A stretch of DNA of 33,941 nucleotides from Photorhabdus caribbeanensis (lineage in GTDB: Bacteria > Pseudomonadota > Gammaproteobacteria > Enterobacterales > Enterobacteriaceae), in NCBI RefSeq assembly GCF_018448885.1, contig NZ_RCWB01000045.1, forward strand, positions 1-33,941, written 5' to 3'. Below, piece after piece: positions 11,371-18,989 of the stretch (its first letter is position 1; the number at the start of each line of letters is the position of its first letter). The notes under the pieces are model-generated. The model worked only from the letters and a program-made list of their open reading frames with translations, was not told the DNA's origin and did not search any database. Both the position numbers and the translations under genes were made by a program.

Positions 11371-11451
11371 CCCCCGGAAATGGGGTTTTTATGTATACAA
11401 CTAATTGTTATGACAGATATCTATACACAAAACACCCTTTAAAGGGGTTTT
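11371..11451 (+). other. Two terminator-like palindromes at the start of the AbiEi-like gene
   Basis: CCCC-CGGAAAT-type loop-GGGG followed by T5 (11371-11390) looks like a weak intrinsic terminator for malM. A second, AAAAC-a-CCCTTTAAAGGG-GTTTT (11429-11451), is a near-perfect 23-base palindrome. The second lies inside the AbiEi-like coding frame if translation starts at 11391, but upstream of it if the GTG at 11469 is used. It could be a terminator or an autoregulatory operator of the antitoxin. Confidence 0.4.
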
Positions 11452-12002
11452 ACAGTAGAGATAATAAAGTGGATAGGCTCACAGCAATTAACAAATTAGA
11501 TGAATTCAGCAAAATGGGAAGAGCCATTTTCCTTTTACAGGATTTGGAAGTCATCTTTGCTGACGAGACTTCTCGGACATTGCAAAAATCTATTGATCGC
11601 CTCATCAAAGCCGGACTGTTACTTCGCATTACCAAAGGGGTTTATGTCTATACGCGGGCCAGCATGGGGAGTTATCCCCTGGAGACTATCGCCAAAAATA
11701 TCCGACGAGGCAAATATAATTACATCAGCCTGGAGTCAGCTTTATCTCAATATGGGTTCATCTCACAAATCCCAATCGACCGCCTGACAATCATGTCTAC
11801 TGGCAGAGCTGGAGAGTTTAAAACACCGTGGGGAGTCATTGAAATCACCCACACCAGCAGAGAGCCTAGCGAAATTCTGAAAGCAACATTAGAAAGCCGT
11901 GGCCCCCTGCGTATCGCAAAAAAAGAGACTGCTCTGCGTGACCAAAAAAGAGTGGGGAGGAATATGCATTTAGTTCAACTAGAGGAACTCAACTATGTCT
12001 AG
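11391..12002 (+). CDS. AbiEi-type antitoxin of a type IV toxin-antitoxin system (toxin lost)
   Basis: 203 residues from ATG 11391. The homologous part seems to begin near the GTG at 11469 (DRLTAINKLDEF), so the true start is uncertain; neither start has a strong ribosome binding site. An N-terminal winged-helix region (GRAIFLLQDLEVIF through RLIKAGLLLRITKGVYVY) is followed by the AbiEi-like C-terminal domain. That domain has YNYISLESALSQYGFISQIP, the strand pair leading to TPWGVIE, and a closing KKETALRDQKRVGRN segment. AbiEi proteins repress their own operon and neutralise the AbiEii nucleotidyltransferase toxin. Here the stop overlaps the start of a 22-codon stub that looks like the beginning of AbiEii, so the antitoxin is orphaned. 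The family call comes from motif memory, not a search. Confidence 0.7.
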   Translation: MYTTNCYDRYLYTKHPLKGFYSRDNKVDRLTAINKLDEFSKMGRAIFLLQDLEVIFADETSRTLQKSIDRLIKAGLLLRITKGVYVYTRASMGSYPLETIAKNIRRGKYNYISLESALSQYGFISQIPIDRLTIMSTGRAGEFKTPWGVIEITHTSREPSEILKATLESRGPLRIAKKETALRDQKRVGRNMHLVQLEELNYV

Positions 12003-12063
12003 CCACGTTAACTTTAACGCCATTATTGCTACCACTGAGCCGTTTGCAATGAATGCGACTTAA
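11995..12063 (+). pseudogene. Remnant of AbiEii-like toxin start (22 codons)
   Basis: The ATG at 11995 overlaps the end of the AbiEi-like gene by 8 bases, the usual coupling in AbiE loci. The peptide opens MSSHVNFNAIIA, which resembles the N-terminus of AbiEii toxins. It then runs into a stop at 12061 inside sequence that on the other strand encodes an IS110-like transposase fragment. None of the nucleotidyltransferase domain remains, so it cannot be a working toxin. Confidence 0.55.
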
Positions 12064-12283
12064 GGGTTCCTTCTATTTCCTTTGTTTGTTGAATCAGTAT
12101 CAGCCAGTCTTCATAGAGTTGCTTCAAAACCCTGCGTGCAATAGCAGTTAATTCATTATTTACATCCTCAAGTGCTTCAGGCAGCAGAGCGTTGCGGAAA
12201 AACGATGCCATATTCTGCTGCCAATCCTCCGATTTGACTAGAGATAGATAGCAACGCGTTTTTGAACTAATAACTGTCGTACA
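12029..12283 (-). pseudogene. IS110-family transposase remnant, frameshifted
   Basis: Three pieces of an IS110-type transposase middle region can be read in order on the minus strand but in different frames. They are VRQLLVQKRVAI (about 12282-12247), SQIGGLAAEYGIVFPQR (about 12234-12184) and LLPEALEDVNNELTAIARRV, continuing to KSHSLQT (about 12190-12040). The order and wording match the region joining the DEDD catalytic part to the C-terminal domain of IS110 transposases. No complete gene or insertion-sequence ends are visible. It directly abuts the stop codon of the glycosyltransferase gene at 12284. Confidence 0.7.
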
Positions 12284-13363
12284 TTAGATCTGAGCTAATA
12301 CAGGCAAAGCCTTAGTGATTCTTAACAGGAAATTATCTTCATAAAGAAAGGCAATAGAATTTTTTATTGCTTGATAATCTCTTATTTTACATTCGTCAAT
12401 AATGAGTTGTAATTTTTCAGACAACTCAGGAATACTACCTGATTTATAAAGTTCACCATTAAAATCATTGATAATATCACTCGGACCACATTGACAATCT
12501 GAACTTATACAATAGATACCATAAGATATTGCTTCCGCTAATACCATGCCAAAGCCTTCATATTTTGAGGTTAAAATAAAAGCTGATACCTCTTTTATAT
12601 TATCCATCACAAATTCCCACGGCTGATCTTGCCAACCGTGCCAAATAATATTGTTATTTATATTGAGTTGTGAAGATAATTCTTTTAAATACCCCTCATC
12701 TTCACCAGAACCTACCATATGTAACTCCCAATAACCATGCAATTGTGAAAGAGCTAAAAACAGTTCAGTTAAATTTTTTGACTTATAGGCAAGAATTCTG
12801 CCAACATATAAAAATTTAGCTGTGTGTTTTGGTTGAGGAATGATAAAGGGGTTTATTTTGATGGGATTGAAAATAAGATGAAGCTTGTCTGTTTTTATCC
12901 CAAAGGATAACATTTGATCTCTTAAACCAGAACTAATTACCAGGTGCTCGTCGGCACAACATAAATCTTTAATTTTCTGTGGGGTAGGATTTCTAATGGA
13001 AGTATGCAGCCAAGAATAAGTTTTTACCGGGAAATTAATCTTTTCACAAGAAAGTCGAGCAATATTGCAAGATGTTGTGTCTAAGCTTATTAGCATCTCG
13101 GGGTAAAATTTTTCTAATATCAAGGATAGTTCGCATGCTATGTCCTGACGAGACTCGCAATTGCTTGAAGCCAGGGAGATATGTTGAGCATGAGATAGCC
13201 AAGCACGATTCTCAATTATATTGGTTTCATTTAATGATATGAAAATGAAATCAATTTCAATATTGGCACGGACAATCAAATTGATTAAATTCGAACATAC
13301 CGTTTCTACTCCACCATATCCATTCAAGAAAATATCATGGTATATTATGAATATTTTTTTCAT
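12284..13363 (-). CDS. GT4-family glycosyltransferase, WaaB-like
   Basis: 359 residues, the same length as E. coli WaaB (LPS core 1,6-galactosyltransferase), which it resembles in many blocks: the N-terminal NGYGGVET glycine loop, CADEHLVISSGLRDQM, LIFNPIKI, LYVGR, and EGFGMVLAE with the E-x7-E donor-sugar motif of GT4 enzymes. The two-domain GT-B fold is expected, cytoplasmic and near the membrane. Donor and acceptor are unknown. WaaB-likeness suggests hexose transfer to an LPS-type glycan, but genes around it point to an amino-sugar pathway that could be something else. Strongly AT-rich. It is the last gene of the minus-strand cluster, 10 bp after the PIG-L gene, and ends exactly at the IS110 remnant; the C-terminus could have been trimmed there, although length suggests it is whole. 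Confidence 0.85.
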   Translation of the reverse strand: MKKIFIIYHDIFLNGYGGVETVCSNLINLIVRANIEIDFIFISLNETNIIENRAWLSHAQHISLASSNCESRQDIACELSLILEKFYPEMLISLDTTSCNIARLSCEKINFPVKTYSWLHTSIRNPTPQKIKDLCCADEHLVISSGLRDQMLSFGIKTDKLHLIFNPIKINPFIIPQPKHTAKFLYVGRILAYKSKNLTELFLALSQLHGYWELHMVGSGEDEGYLKELSSQLNINNNIIWHGWQDQPWEFVMDNIKEVSAFILTSKYEGFGMVLAEAISYGIYCISSDCQCGPSDIINDFNGELYKSGSIPELSEKLQLIIDECKIRDYQAIKNSIAFLYEDNFLLRITKALPVLAQI

Positions 13364-13373
13364 TACAAATCCT

Positions 13374-14153
13374 TTATTGAATTAACCAAAAACGCTCTTG
13401 CACCTTTATTTCATTAATAGAACGATGATATTTTTCTAATGAAATTAAAATATTTGATTTATTACCAAATAGAGGTTCTAATTGCGTCTCATAAAATAGA
13501 ATGTTTTGCGCTTTTTCGTTTAAATCAATATCCACCAATATGGCACGCTTATCAAACTTGTTATTTCTTAATAAAGCATTTTCCAAACTATCAGGGTTAA
13601 CAATAGGGTATTCACCTAAAACATAAGGGAAATCTTCATAAAGTAATATTTTAAACTTACGTGAATCTTTTATATTATGCACAAGATTATTGATTATGAT
13701 GTGGTCTACATGTCGGCCTATTCCCAAAGGAGCATAGATATAATCAGGTTGATAATTTAGTAATATCTTGTCAATGAGTTCTTGAGCCATATCGGATGCA
13801 TAATCTGATTTATGTATCTGGCCCTTATAAATCATGGCGGAATTTTTATACATAGGTTCACCGTATTGATCGGTTCTGTAAATGCAATCTAAAATTTTAC
13901 CATGTATTGGAATAGCTGATAGTTTATTGCAAAAATCAATATCCTCACCAGCTCGCTTTGAATAAAGTTCTATAAATGAATTCATATTATCATTATGTTC
14001 AGAGCGTAAGTAATGAGATGTAAGATTTTCATCATATTCAGTAAAAAATGTTAAAATAATTACCTTTTGATTTTCTGAAACTAATTTATGTATTAAACCG
14101 CCAGCGCTTAAAGCTGCATCATCTAAATGAGGTGATAGAAATAGATGTATCAT
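13374..14153 (-). CDS. PIG-L/LmbE-family zinc-dependent N-deacetylase
   Basis: 259 residues. The opening SPHLDDAALSAGG (7-19) is the zinc-site motif of the PIG-L family (usually PHPDD or AHPDD) with H9, D11 and D12. GRHVDH supplies the second metal histidine near 148-151. Family members remove acetyl from N-acetylglucosamine-type groups: PIG-L in GPI anchors, MshB in mycothiol, BshB in bacillithiol, and enzymes of antibiotic pathways. Only 1 bp separates it from the upstream gene and 10 bp from the glycosyltransferase, so deacetylation and glycosyl transfer very probably act on one molecule. The exact substrate is not readable. Confidence 0.85.
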   Translation of the reverse strand: MIHLFLSPHLDDAALSAGGLIHKLVSENQKVIILTFFTEYDENLTSHYLRSEHNDNMNSFIELYSKRAGEDIDFCNKLSAIPIHGKILDCIYRTDQYGEPMYKNSAMIYKGQIHKSDYASDMAQELIDKILLNYQPDYIYAPLGIGRHVDHIIINNLVHNIKDSRKFKILLYEDFPYVLGEYPIVNPDSLENALLRNNKFDKRAILVDIDLNEKAQNILFYETQLEPLFGNKSNILISLEKYHRSINEIKVQERFWLIQ

Positions 14154-14154
14154 T

Positions 14155-14901
14155 TTAAAACTCCATGCAAAAGTTATTATATTTTATTTCCATGAGTACA
14201 ATATAAATAGCGGCGAGATCAATGCGTATCCCATCCCTATTTTTTATAAAATCTGAGTTGTCAATATTCGGCTTTTCCTGGCATTGAACTCTTTCATCAT
14301 TGGCATAAAATTCTTTCATTATATCAAACCAGCCAGCATGGATTCTTTTTGCAGCAATTTCTATTACGCTGTCACTGTGGCCTAATATTGTCATTAAATC
14401 AGAAAAAATAGTATCGTTTGTAGCAAGTAATGTTTCATAATTAAAATTATCAGACACAATATTATTGTCGTATAAATAAGTATCTTTTATTACTTCCGAT
14501 ATAATACTCAGGTCACTTATTATTAATCTTTTCTCAAATTTTTTCTCTTTTTCAGTGAACTCTTGATAAGGTTTTAAAAAATTAACTTGTAAGTCGTATT
14601 CAATCTCAAGTTTTGTTACTGAGTCTTGTATAGCAGTTTTATTATCGACTAAATATTTTGCACACCATAAATCGTGTATACAAGAAGCAAGAATATCTAA
14701 CTTATCATCCTGTCGCAAGAACATACATATTTCAGAAAACAATTTAATTTGTGAACTATTTAACTGACAATTTAAATTTATATGGTTAGGATTAAATATA
14801 AATGAAGCTTGCTTTAATCTTCTCTGAATCTCTTTGGTTAAATATGTTGAATTTAGATTGATTTTGCTATCCAGCAGTTCTTTATTATTTTCTTGACTCA
14901 T
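14155..14901 (-). CDS. Hypothetical protein with two IHxxW-type repeats
   Basis: 248 residues, no family recognised with confidence. It has no signal peptide or membrane segment. Two similar stretches, LDILASCIHDLWCAKYL (about 68-84) and IEIAAKRIHAGWFDIMKEF (about 180-198), share an A/S-x-x-IHxxW core and are spaced by about 110 residues. This suggests a duplicated helical domain. The second faintly recalls the RyR-type repeat found in some bacterial proteins; I would not rely on that. Charged and Asn-rich throughout, as expected of the AT-rich cluster. It lies 10 bp after the nucleotidyltransferase and 1 bp before the PIG-L gene, so is translated with them and may be a partner or a new enzyme of the pathway. 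Confidence 0.75.
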   Translation of the reverse strand: MSQENNKELLDSKINLNSTYLTKEIQRRLKQASFIFNPNHINLNCQLNSSQIKLFSEICMFLRQDDKLDILASCIHDLWCAKYLVDNKTAIQDSVTKLEIEYDLQVNFLKPYQEFTEKEKKFEKRLIISDLSIISEVIKDTYLYDNNIVSDNFNYETLLATNDTIFSDLMTILGHSDSVIEIAAKRIHAGWFDIMKEFYANDERVQCQEKPNIDNSDFIKNRDGIRIDLAAIYIVLMEIKYNNFCMEF

Positions 14902-14911
14902 GTTCTATCTC

Positions 14912-15550
14912 CTATCCTTTGTTCATTAATCTTATTTCTGTTGACGATATATCTAAGCGAAATAGATTCTCTGGAATAGATTCAAATAAACATCGATGTT
15001 CTTTTCTAATATTCATTAAATCATCAACAGTATGATATTTATTATTAAAAAAACGTCCAGCCACCAGAAATCTACAATCATTATTCTGAATTGTCATAAG
15101 CGCTTTTTTTAATCCCTCTTCACCGCCATAATAAATAGGATTATTAATTTCTTGGCATAAATCAGCGCCAATAACAAAAATTGCCCCCTGGTAAATATGC
15201 GATTTTTCAGTAAAAATTTTTGCATCACTTAAAACTATATCACCTTTTCCCTTGAATTGTCTTATCCTCTCGAAAATTTCATCGGTTGAAATGGCAAGTT
15301 TTACCGCATTCTTGATTGACAGTTCATAATATGGTTTTCTTTTAGTCATCGCTGTAGCGATTTGTTTTAATTCTTCATGGCCTTTATGAAGTGGATTGAA
15401 AGAACCAGATAAAATTAAAGTATCTTTCCAGTCTATGTTTGTATTGTTAAAATCTCCGTTGCTATCAATATGGATATAATTCAACTTACCATTAATTAAA
15501 TCAATTAGATAACGCTCATTCTTGTTAGTCATATTTATCCATATTCTCAT
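14912..15550 (-). CDS. Cytidylyltransferase-like nucleotidyltransferase (HxGH family)
   Basis: 212 residues from ATG 15550; ATG 15532 is an equally plausible start (206 residues) and neither has a strong ribosome binding site. LSGSFNPLHKGHEE (48-60) is the P-loop-like HxGH nucleotide-binding motif. ISSTEIR (201-207) at the C-terminus matches the ISSTxIR motif of the NadD/CoaD/TagD superfamily. Such enzymes transfer AMP or CMP to a phosphate group (nicotinamide mononucleotide, phosphopantetheine, glycerol-3-phosphate and others). Its N-terminal 45 residues are extra compared with the smallest members. It probably activates an intermediate of the cluster by nucleotidylation. It begins a four-gene tight run (with the 248-residue protein, PIG-L and GT4) after a 265-bp gap. 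Confidence 0.8.
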   Translation of the reverse strand: MRIWINMTNKNERYLIDLINGKLNYIHIDSNGDFNNTNIDWKDTLILSGSFNPLHKGHEELKQIATAMTKRKPYYELSIKNAVKLAISTDEIFERIRQFKGKGDIVLSDAKIFTEKSHIYQGAIFVIGADLCQEINNPIYYGGEEGLKKALMTIQNNDCRFLVAGRFFNNKYHTVDDLMNIRKEHRCLFESIPENLFRLDISSTEIRLMNKG

Positions 15551-15815
15551 ATGCTATTGTTGTTAATTAAATTCATATCGCTTTATTATATAATCACATA
15601 TTTATTAATGTGCCATTATTATATTATTTACCAATGGTGATTAATGATATATTTTCACTCTTTTAAAATAAATATCAAATTGATTTCCCTGGTGATTTCC
15701 AGACCATTTGTTAACGGTAATTTATTGTTTTTTAACATTAAAACCATTAACTATAAATGTTTTATTCGCAGCTCAGCTTATTACTAAATCGCCTACCCCC
15801 CCTAAATTATTCTCA
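15551..15815. other. AT-rich spacer inside the minus-strand cluster
   Basis: No gene is visible. It separates the aminotransferase gene from the nucleotidyltransferase gene and may hold a second minus-strand promoter, but the extreme AT content makes any -10 guess meaningless. A run of seven C (15796-15802) lies near the aminotransferase stop codon, outside any coding sequence. Confidence 0.4.
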
Positions 15816-16976
15816 TTAATTATCAGTATCTTCTCTATAATTTTCCTCAGTGATTTCAACTAAGGCAGACTTTATTTTTAAAATATCTTCCATTGTATGC
15901 GATGTATCAAGGCTAACCCGAACAGCGCCATCAGGATAAGTTCCGAATTTTTTATGCGCTAACGGTGCACATTGTAACCCGGGACGGGTAATAATATTAT
16001 ATTTGTTTTCTAGTATATAAGAGACTTCTCCGGGATGATAACCTTCTACGGTAAAAAGAATTGTTGGCAACCCAACTTTATGTTTACAGATTAATTTTAC
16101 CCTCTTTAATTGTGATAGCTCATCTATAAGGGTTGTACGCAAAGTTTGTAATTGATTTTGAATATTCTCTATCCCAATTTTTTTTAAACGTCTTATAGAC
16201 GCTAACAATGAAAGTATGCCAATAGTATTTTGTGTTCCTGATTCATATTTGTATGGTATTCCAGTTGGCTGTGTTGTCAATCTTGATAATACACCTGTCC
16301 CACCTTGAATTAATTCACTATGAGAAAATCCATTATCAAGAATAAAGTACCCGCCAATACCTGATACTCCTCCTAAGCTTTTGTGCCCGCTAAAAACAAA
16401 ATAATCAATATTACCTTTTGATAAATTAATTGCTTGTGAACCAAAAGATTGTGAACCATCAACTAAAACCATCGCACCGTATAAATGTGCCAGTTTCCCT
16501 ATCTCATCTATATTACAAAAGGTACCAATAGTATTGGAGCAACTATGAACCACTAATAACTTAGTTTTCTTATTCTTTAATAAAATCTCCAAATGCGACA
16601 TATCAATTTCACCATCTGTCACATCGATCAATTGACTACTTACCCCAATATCTTTTAAGTGGTTTATCGGTCTAAGTACTGAGTTATGTTCTAAATGGGT
16701 AGTAATGACATTATCACCTGGCTTAAGTGTGCCTTTTAAACATTCGTTGAGTGAGTACGTTGCTCCTGAGTTAAAAATTACTGTCCCATGACCATTTAAT
16801 TTTGTTTGTTCAATGAATTCGTGTCGGCACTCTTCAACGAGTTCCGTAACCTTTTTAGATTGTTGCGATAAAGATCGCCCTGGAGTTACGCCAAGAGTGT
16901 CTAAATACATATTTATTATGTCTTTCACTTCTTGTGACTTTGGCCATGAGGTAGAAGCTACATCTGCATATAACAT
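15816..16976 (-). CDS. Class V aminotransferase, cysteine-desulfurase-like
   Basis: 386 residues, pyridoxal-phosphate fold type I. Landmarks: the short N-terminus YADVASTSWPK, TTHLEHNS (H97 stacking on the cofactor), LVDGSQ (D173 to the pyridine nitrogen), SGHKSLGG with the Schiff-base lysine K199, and RPGLQCAPLAH with R331 for substrate carboxylate and C336 where SufS/CsdA-type desulfurases carry the persulfide cysteine. The short N-terminus and the CAPLAHK segment fit the uncharacterised desulfurase-like subfamily (TIGR01977 type) better than IscS or SufS. It could supply sulfur from cysteine or act as a lyase/aminotransferase on a pathway intermediate. Its ATG overlaps the upstream HIT-like stop codon by one base (TAATG), implying translational coupling. 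Confidence 0.85.
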   Translation of the reverse strand: MLYADVASTSWPKSQEVKDIINMYLDTLGVTPGRSLSQQSKKVTELVEECRHEFIEQTKLNGHGTVIFNSGATYSLNECLKGTLKPGDNVITTHLEHNSVLRPINHLKDIGVSSQLIDVTDGEIDMSHLEILLKNKKTKLLVVHSCSNTIGTFCNIDEIGKLAHLYGAMVLVDGSQSFGSQAINLSKGNIDYFVFSGHKSLGGVSGIGGYFILDNGFSHSELIQGGTGVLSRLTTQPTGIPYKYESGTQNTIGILSLLASIRRLKKIGIENIQNQLQTLRTTLIDELSQLKRVKLICKHKVGLPTILFTVEGYHPGEVSYILENKYNIITRPGLQCAPLAHKKFGTYPDGAVRVSLDTSHTMEDILKIKSALVEITEENYREDTDN

Positions 16977-17632
16977 TATGCAACCTCCATATGGTTACTA
17001 ATATATAATTTGAATTTTTTAGCCGTCGCATCCATCTCCTTTATTCCTTCATTATCTCGCCAATCAGATCTTTCAGGTACATTTAAACTATTTGCCAATA
17101 CTGTTCTTATCATTCCTCTCTCAATGAAATCTGATTCACCTATCGTAAAAACATACTTATTACCACTATCTTCAACATAAATATAGGGGCCATTCTCACC
17201 GAACATCTTAAGTTCATCCAATGAGTCTATTGTATGCATTTTAAATTGATTCTTTAATCTATTATGAAGATCAATCTCGGTAGGGAAACAACATAAATGT
17301 GCATGGTAACAATACTTTTGATTCGGGTCCATGATGATACAACCGCCGGCGCGTCCATTTTCATAGCAAAGAGGATTGCTTATATTATAATATTCGCGAT
17401 AAAAATCATTTATTATATTCTTAAACTGTTTCAGTTCTTTTATCGCCTCTTCATCGTATATTTCTGCAAAACAACGGTATCCCCCTAAACTAGTCTCACA
17501 TTTATTGGTGGCAATTATTATATAGCCCTCAATTATCTGACCTTTAGGTACGAATACATAAAAATATTTTCCTTGTAAAAGTATTTTATCTTTTTCAAAG
17601 GAAGATTCTGGGTGACAAAAAATACATCCCAT
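16976..17632 (-). CDS. HIT-like nucleotide hydrolase/transferase
   Basis: 218 residues. The N-terminal CIFC (3-6) is the zinc-knuckle pair seen in many HIT proteins. YENG (90-93) and YHAHLCCFP (109-117) form the active-site region. The HIT motif is usually HxHxHxx; here the first two histidines (H110, H112, the second being the usual nucleophile) are kept and the third is Cys114. The C-terminal 100 residues go beyond a minimal HIT domain. HIT enzymes hydrolyse or transfer nucleoside monophosphates through a nucleotidyl-histidine intermediate, and the GalT branch makes sugar nucleotides. It is coupled to the class V aminotransferase by a TAATG overlap and lies 11 bp after the GNAT-like gene. 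Confidence 0.75.
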   Translation of the reverse strand: MGCIFCHPESSFEKDKILLQGKYFYVFVPKGQIIEGYIIIATNKCETSLGGYRCFAEIYDEEAIKELKQFKNIINDFYREYYNISNPLCYENGRAGGCIIMDPNQKYCYHAHLCCFPTEIDLHNRLKNQFKMHTIDSLDELKMFGENGPYIYVEDSGNKYVFTIGESDFIERGMIRTVLANSLNVPERSDWRDNEGIKEMDATAKKFKLYISNHMEVA

Positions 17633-17643
17633 TTTAAACTCCT

Positions 17644-18534
17644 TTATCGTTTGTCAATTCTACTAATAAATATATCTTCATGACACAAATTGAAATCTTC
17701 TTCAGTATGCCAGGCAATCATCATACTAAACTTATTTATAATACTATGTTTATTCAGTCTACTTTGTAGCTCAGAATAAATAGGATTTGGTAATATTATT
17801 CTGCATTTTGTCCTAATAGCAAGACAAGAATCAATTATAGCTAAAACTGCATAGGGAGCGGTGTTTGACAAACCTATCACTTCTACCGAGGTATCATCAA
17901 AACCTAATATCGCTAATTCTTCCCCAACCGTTAACAACTTAATATCATTGTAGCGAGGACACTGCTTTGAATAAGCAATCCAATTGTTATTTACTTCCCT
18001 GCCGAAAAAATTGATTTTATTAATACTATCAACTTCATTAAAATCACTCAGGTCTACATCGATTTTAGTACATCCTTCTACTACTATTTCTATAAAATCA
18101 AAAACATTTACCCTACTACATAGGTATTTTTCAAAAATCTTTGAATAACATTTGATCTTTCTTTCATCTGAGTAACAAACCGTCGCATCTACATCATTAC
18201 TATGTGTTTGTTTAGCGCTTTCTATTATCAAAGTTCGTGATTTTACACTTTCATCTATCCCAAAATCGCTAAGCATATTAATGGATACGCGCCTGTGTTT
18301 AAGAGTGAATTCACACCTTCTTGTTATAAGGATTGACAAACATATATCGTTTCTTTTATAAAGAAATGCTTTTATCTCACTAGAAAGATTATATTTCTTT
18401 TCTTTCAGGTTTTTCCAAATAAAATAATCTAAGCTCCCTATATCACGCTTATAAAAATCATTTATTAGGATATAATTTTCTTCCGTTATATCTTCATAAT
18501 TCAGGTTTATTCCACTCTCCATTATTTTGCCCAT
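17644..18534 (-). CDS. Hypothetical protein, possibly GNAT-fold
   Basis: 296 residues from ATG 18534; ATG 18522 (MESGINL) is the better-spaced alternative because GGG lies 7 bases before it. No clear catalytic motif. The middle part (SINMLSDFGIDESVKSRTLIIESAKQ, then a C-Y-S-K-I-F block at about 130-140) recalls the layout of GNAT acetyltransferases, with beta strand, pyrophosphate-binding loop, helix and the later tyrosine. However, the Q/RxxGxG/A loop is degenerate. The C-terminal half (LAILGFDDTSVEVIGLSNTAPYAVLAIIDSCLA) could be a second related domain. It is first gene of the minus-strand cluster, 11 bp before the HIT-like gene, so probably in the same pathway. GNAT identity is a guess. 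Confidence 0.55.
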   Translation of the reverse strand: MGKIMESGINLNYEDITEENYILINDFYKRDIGSLDYFIWKNLKEKKYNLSSEIKAFLYKRNDICLSILITRRCEFTLKHRRVSINMLSDFGIDESVKSRTLIIESAKQTHSNDVDATVCYSDERKIKCYSKIFEKYLCSRVNVFDFIEIVVEGCTKIDVDLSDFNEVDSINKINFFGREVNNNWIAYSKQCPRYNDIKLLTVGEELAILGFDDTSVEVIGLSNTAPYAVLAIIDSCLAIRTKCRIILPNPIYSELQSRLNKHSIINKFSMMIAWHTEEDFNLCHEDIFISRIDKR

Positions 18535-18989
18535 TATTTATATTGGTGACAATTGCTGCTCATTTTTAGTTTATATTTATTTGCGAGTATATGAATCATG
18601 AAATATTGTATTTTATGACCTGTATCATAATTTAAAGATCCAACAGCAGAAAAAACTGCGATTATTTATCCTGAAGAATTAAATTTAAGTCTTCATCAAT
18701 CATGCAAGAATATGGATAAAAATAGACACCTTAAATAGAATAATCTTTCATAAATTCTATGTGATGGGACTTTGAATGAAATAATTATATTGACCAGACT
18801 CTTAAATTAAATACGATGAGCTATTTCTACATACCGAATAATATCCGTAACATAGCCAAGGTGATTTTGCCGGTACCAAATTCATGGAATACTTAATCAT
18901 TAGTGTATATACCCTATGGTGACGGGTATATTCCGATGAGCATGAGCGCTGCTTTGAGTCCGTCGATCCCCTGCTGAGGGGACTGAATA
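18535..18989. other. Gene-free AT-rich region upstream of the minus-strand cluster
   Basis: No convincing gene on either strand. It must include the promoter of the 18534-12284 cluster, but I cannot single one out in such AT-rich DNA. The right end (about 18915-18989) is less AT-rich and contains a short hairpin, TCCCCT-GCTG-AGGGGA (18967-18982). It joins the truncated end of the mazF remnant, so it is a likely rearrangement junction. Confidence 0.45.

Noticed and set aside
15796-15802. Run of seven C as a phase-variation tract
   Set aside because: It lies outside any coding sequence and is short; no evidence for switching.
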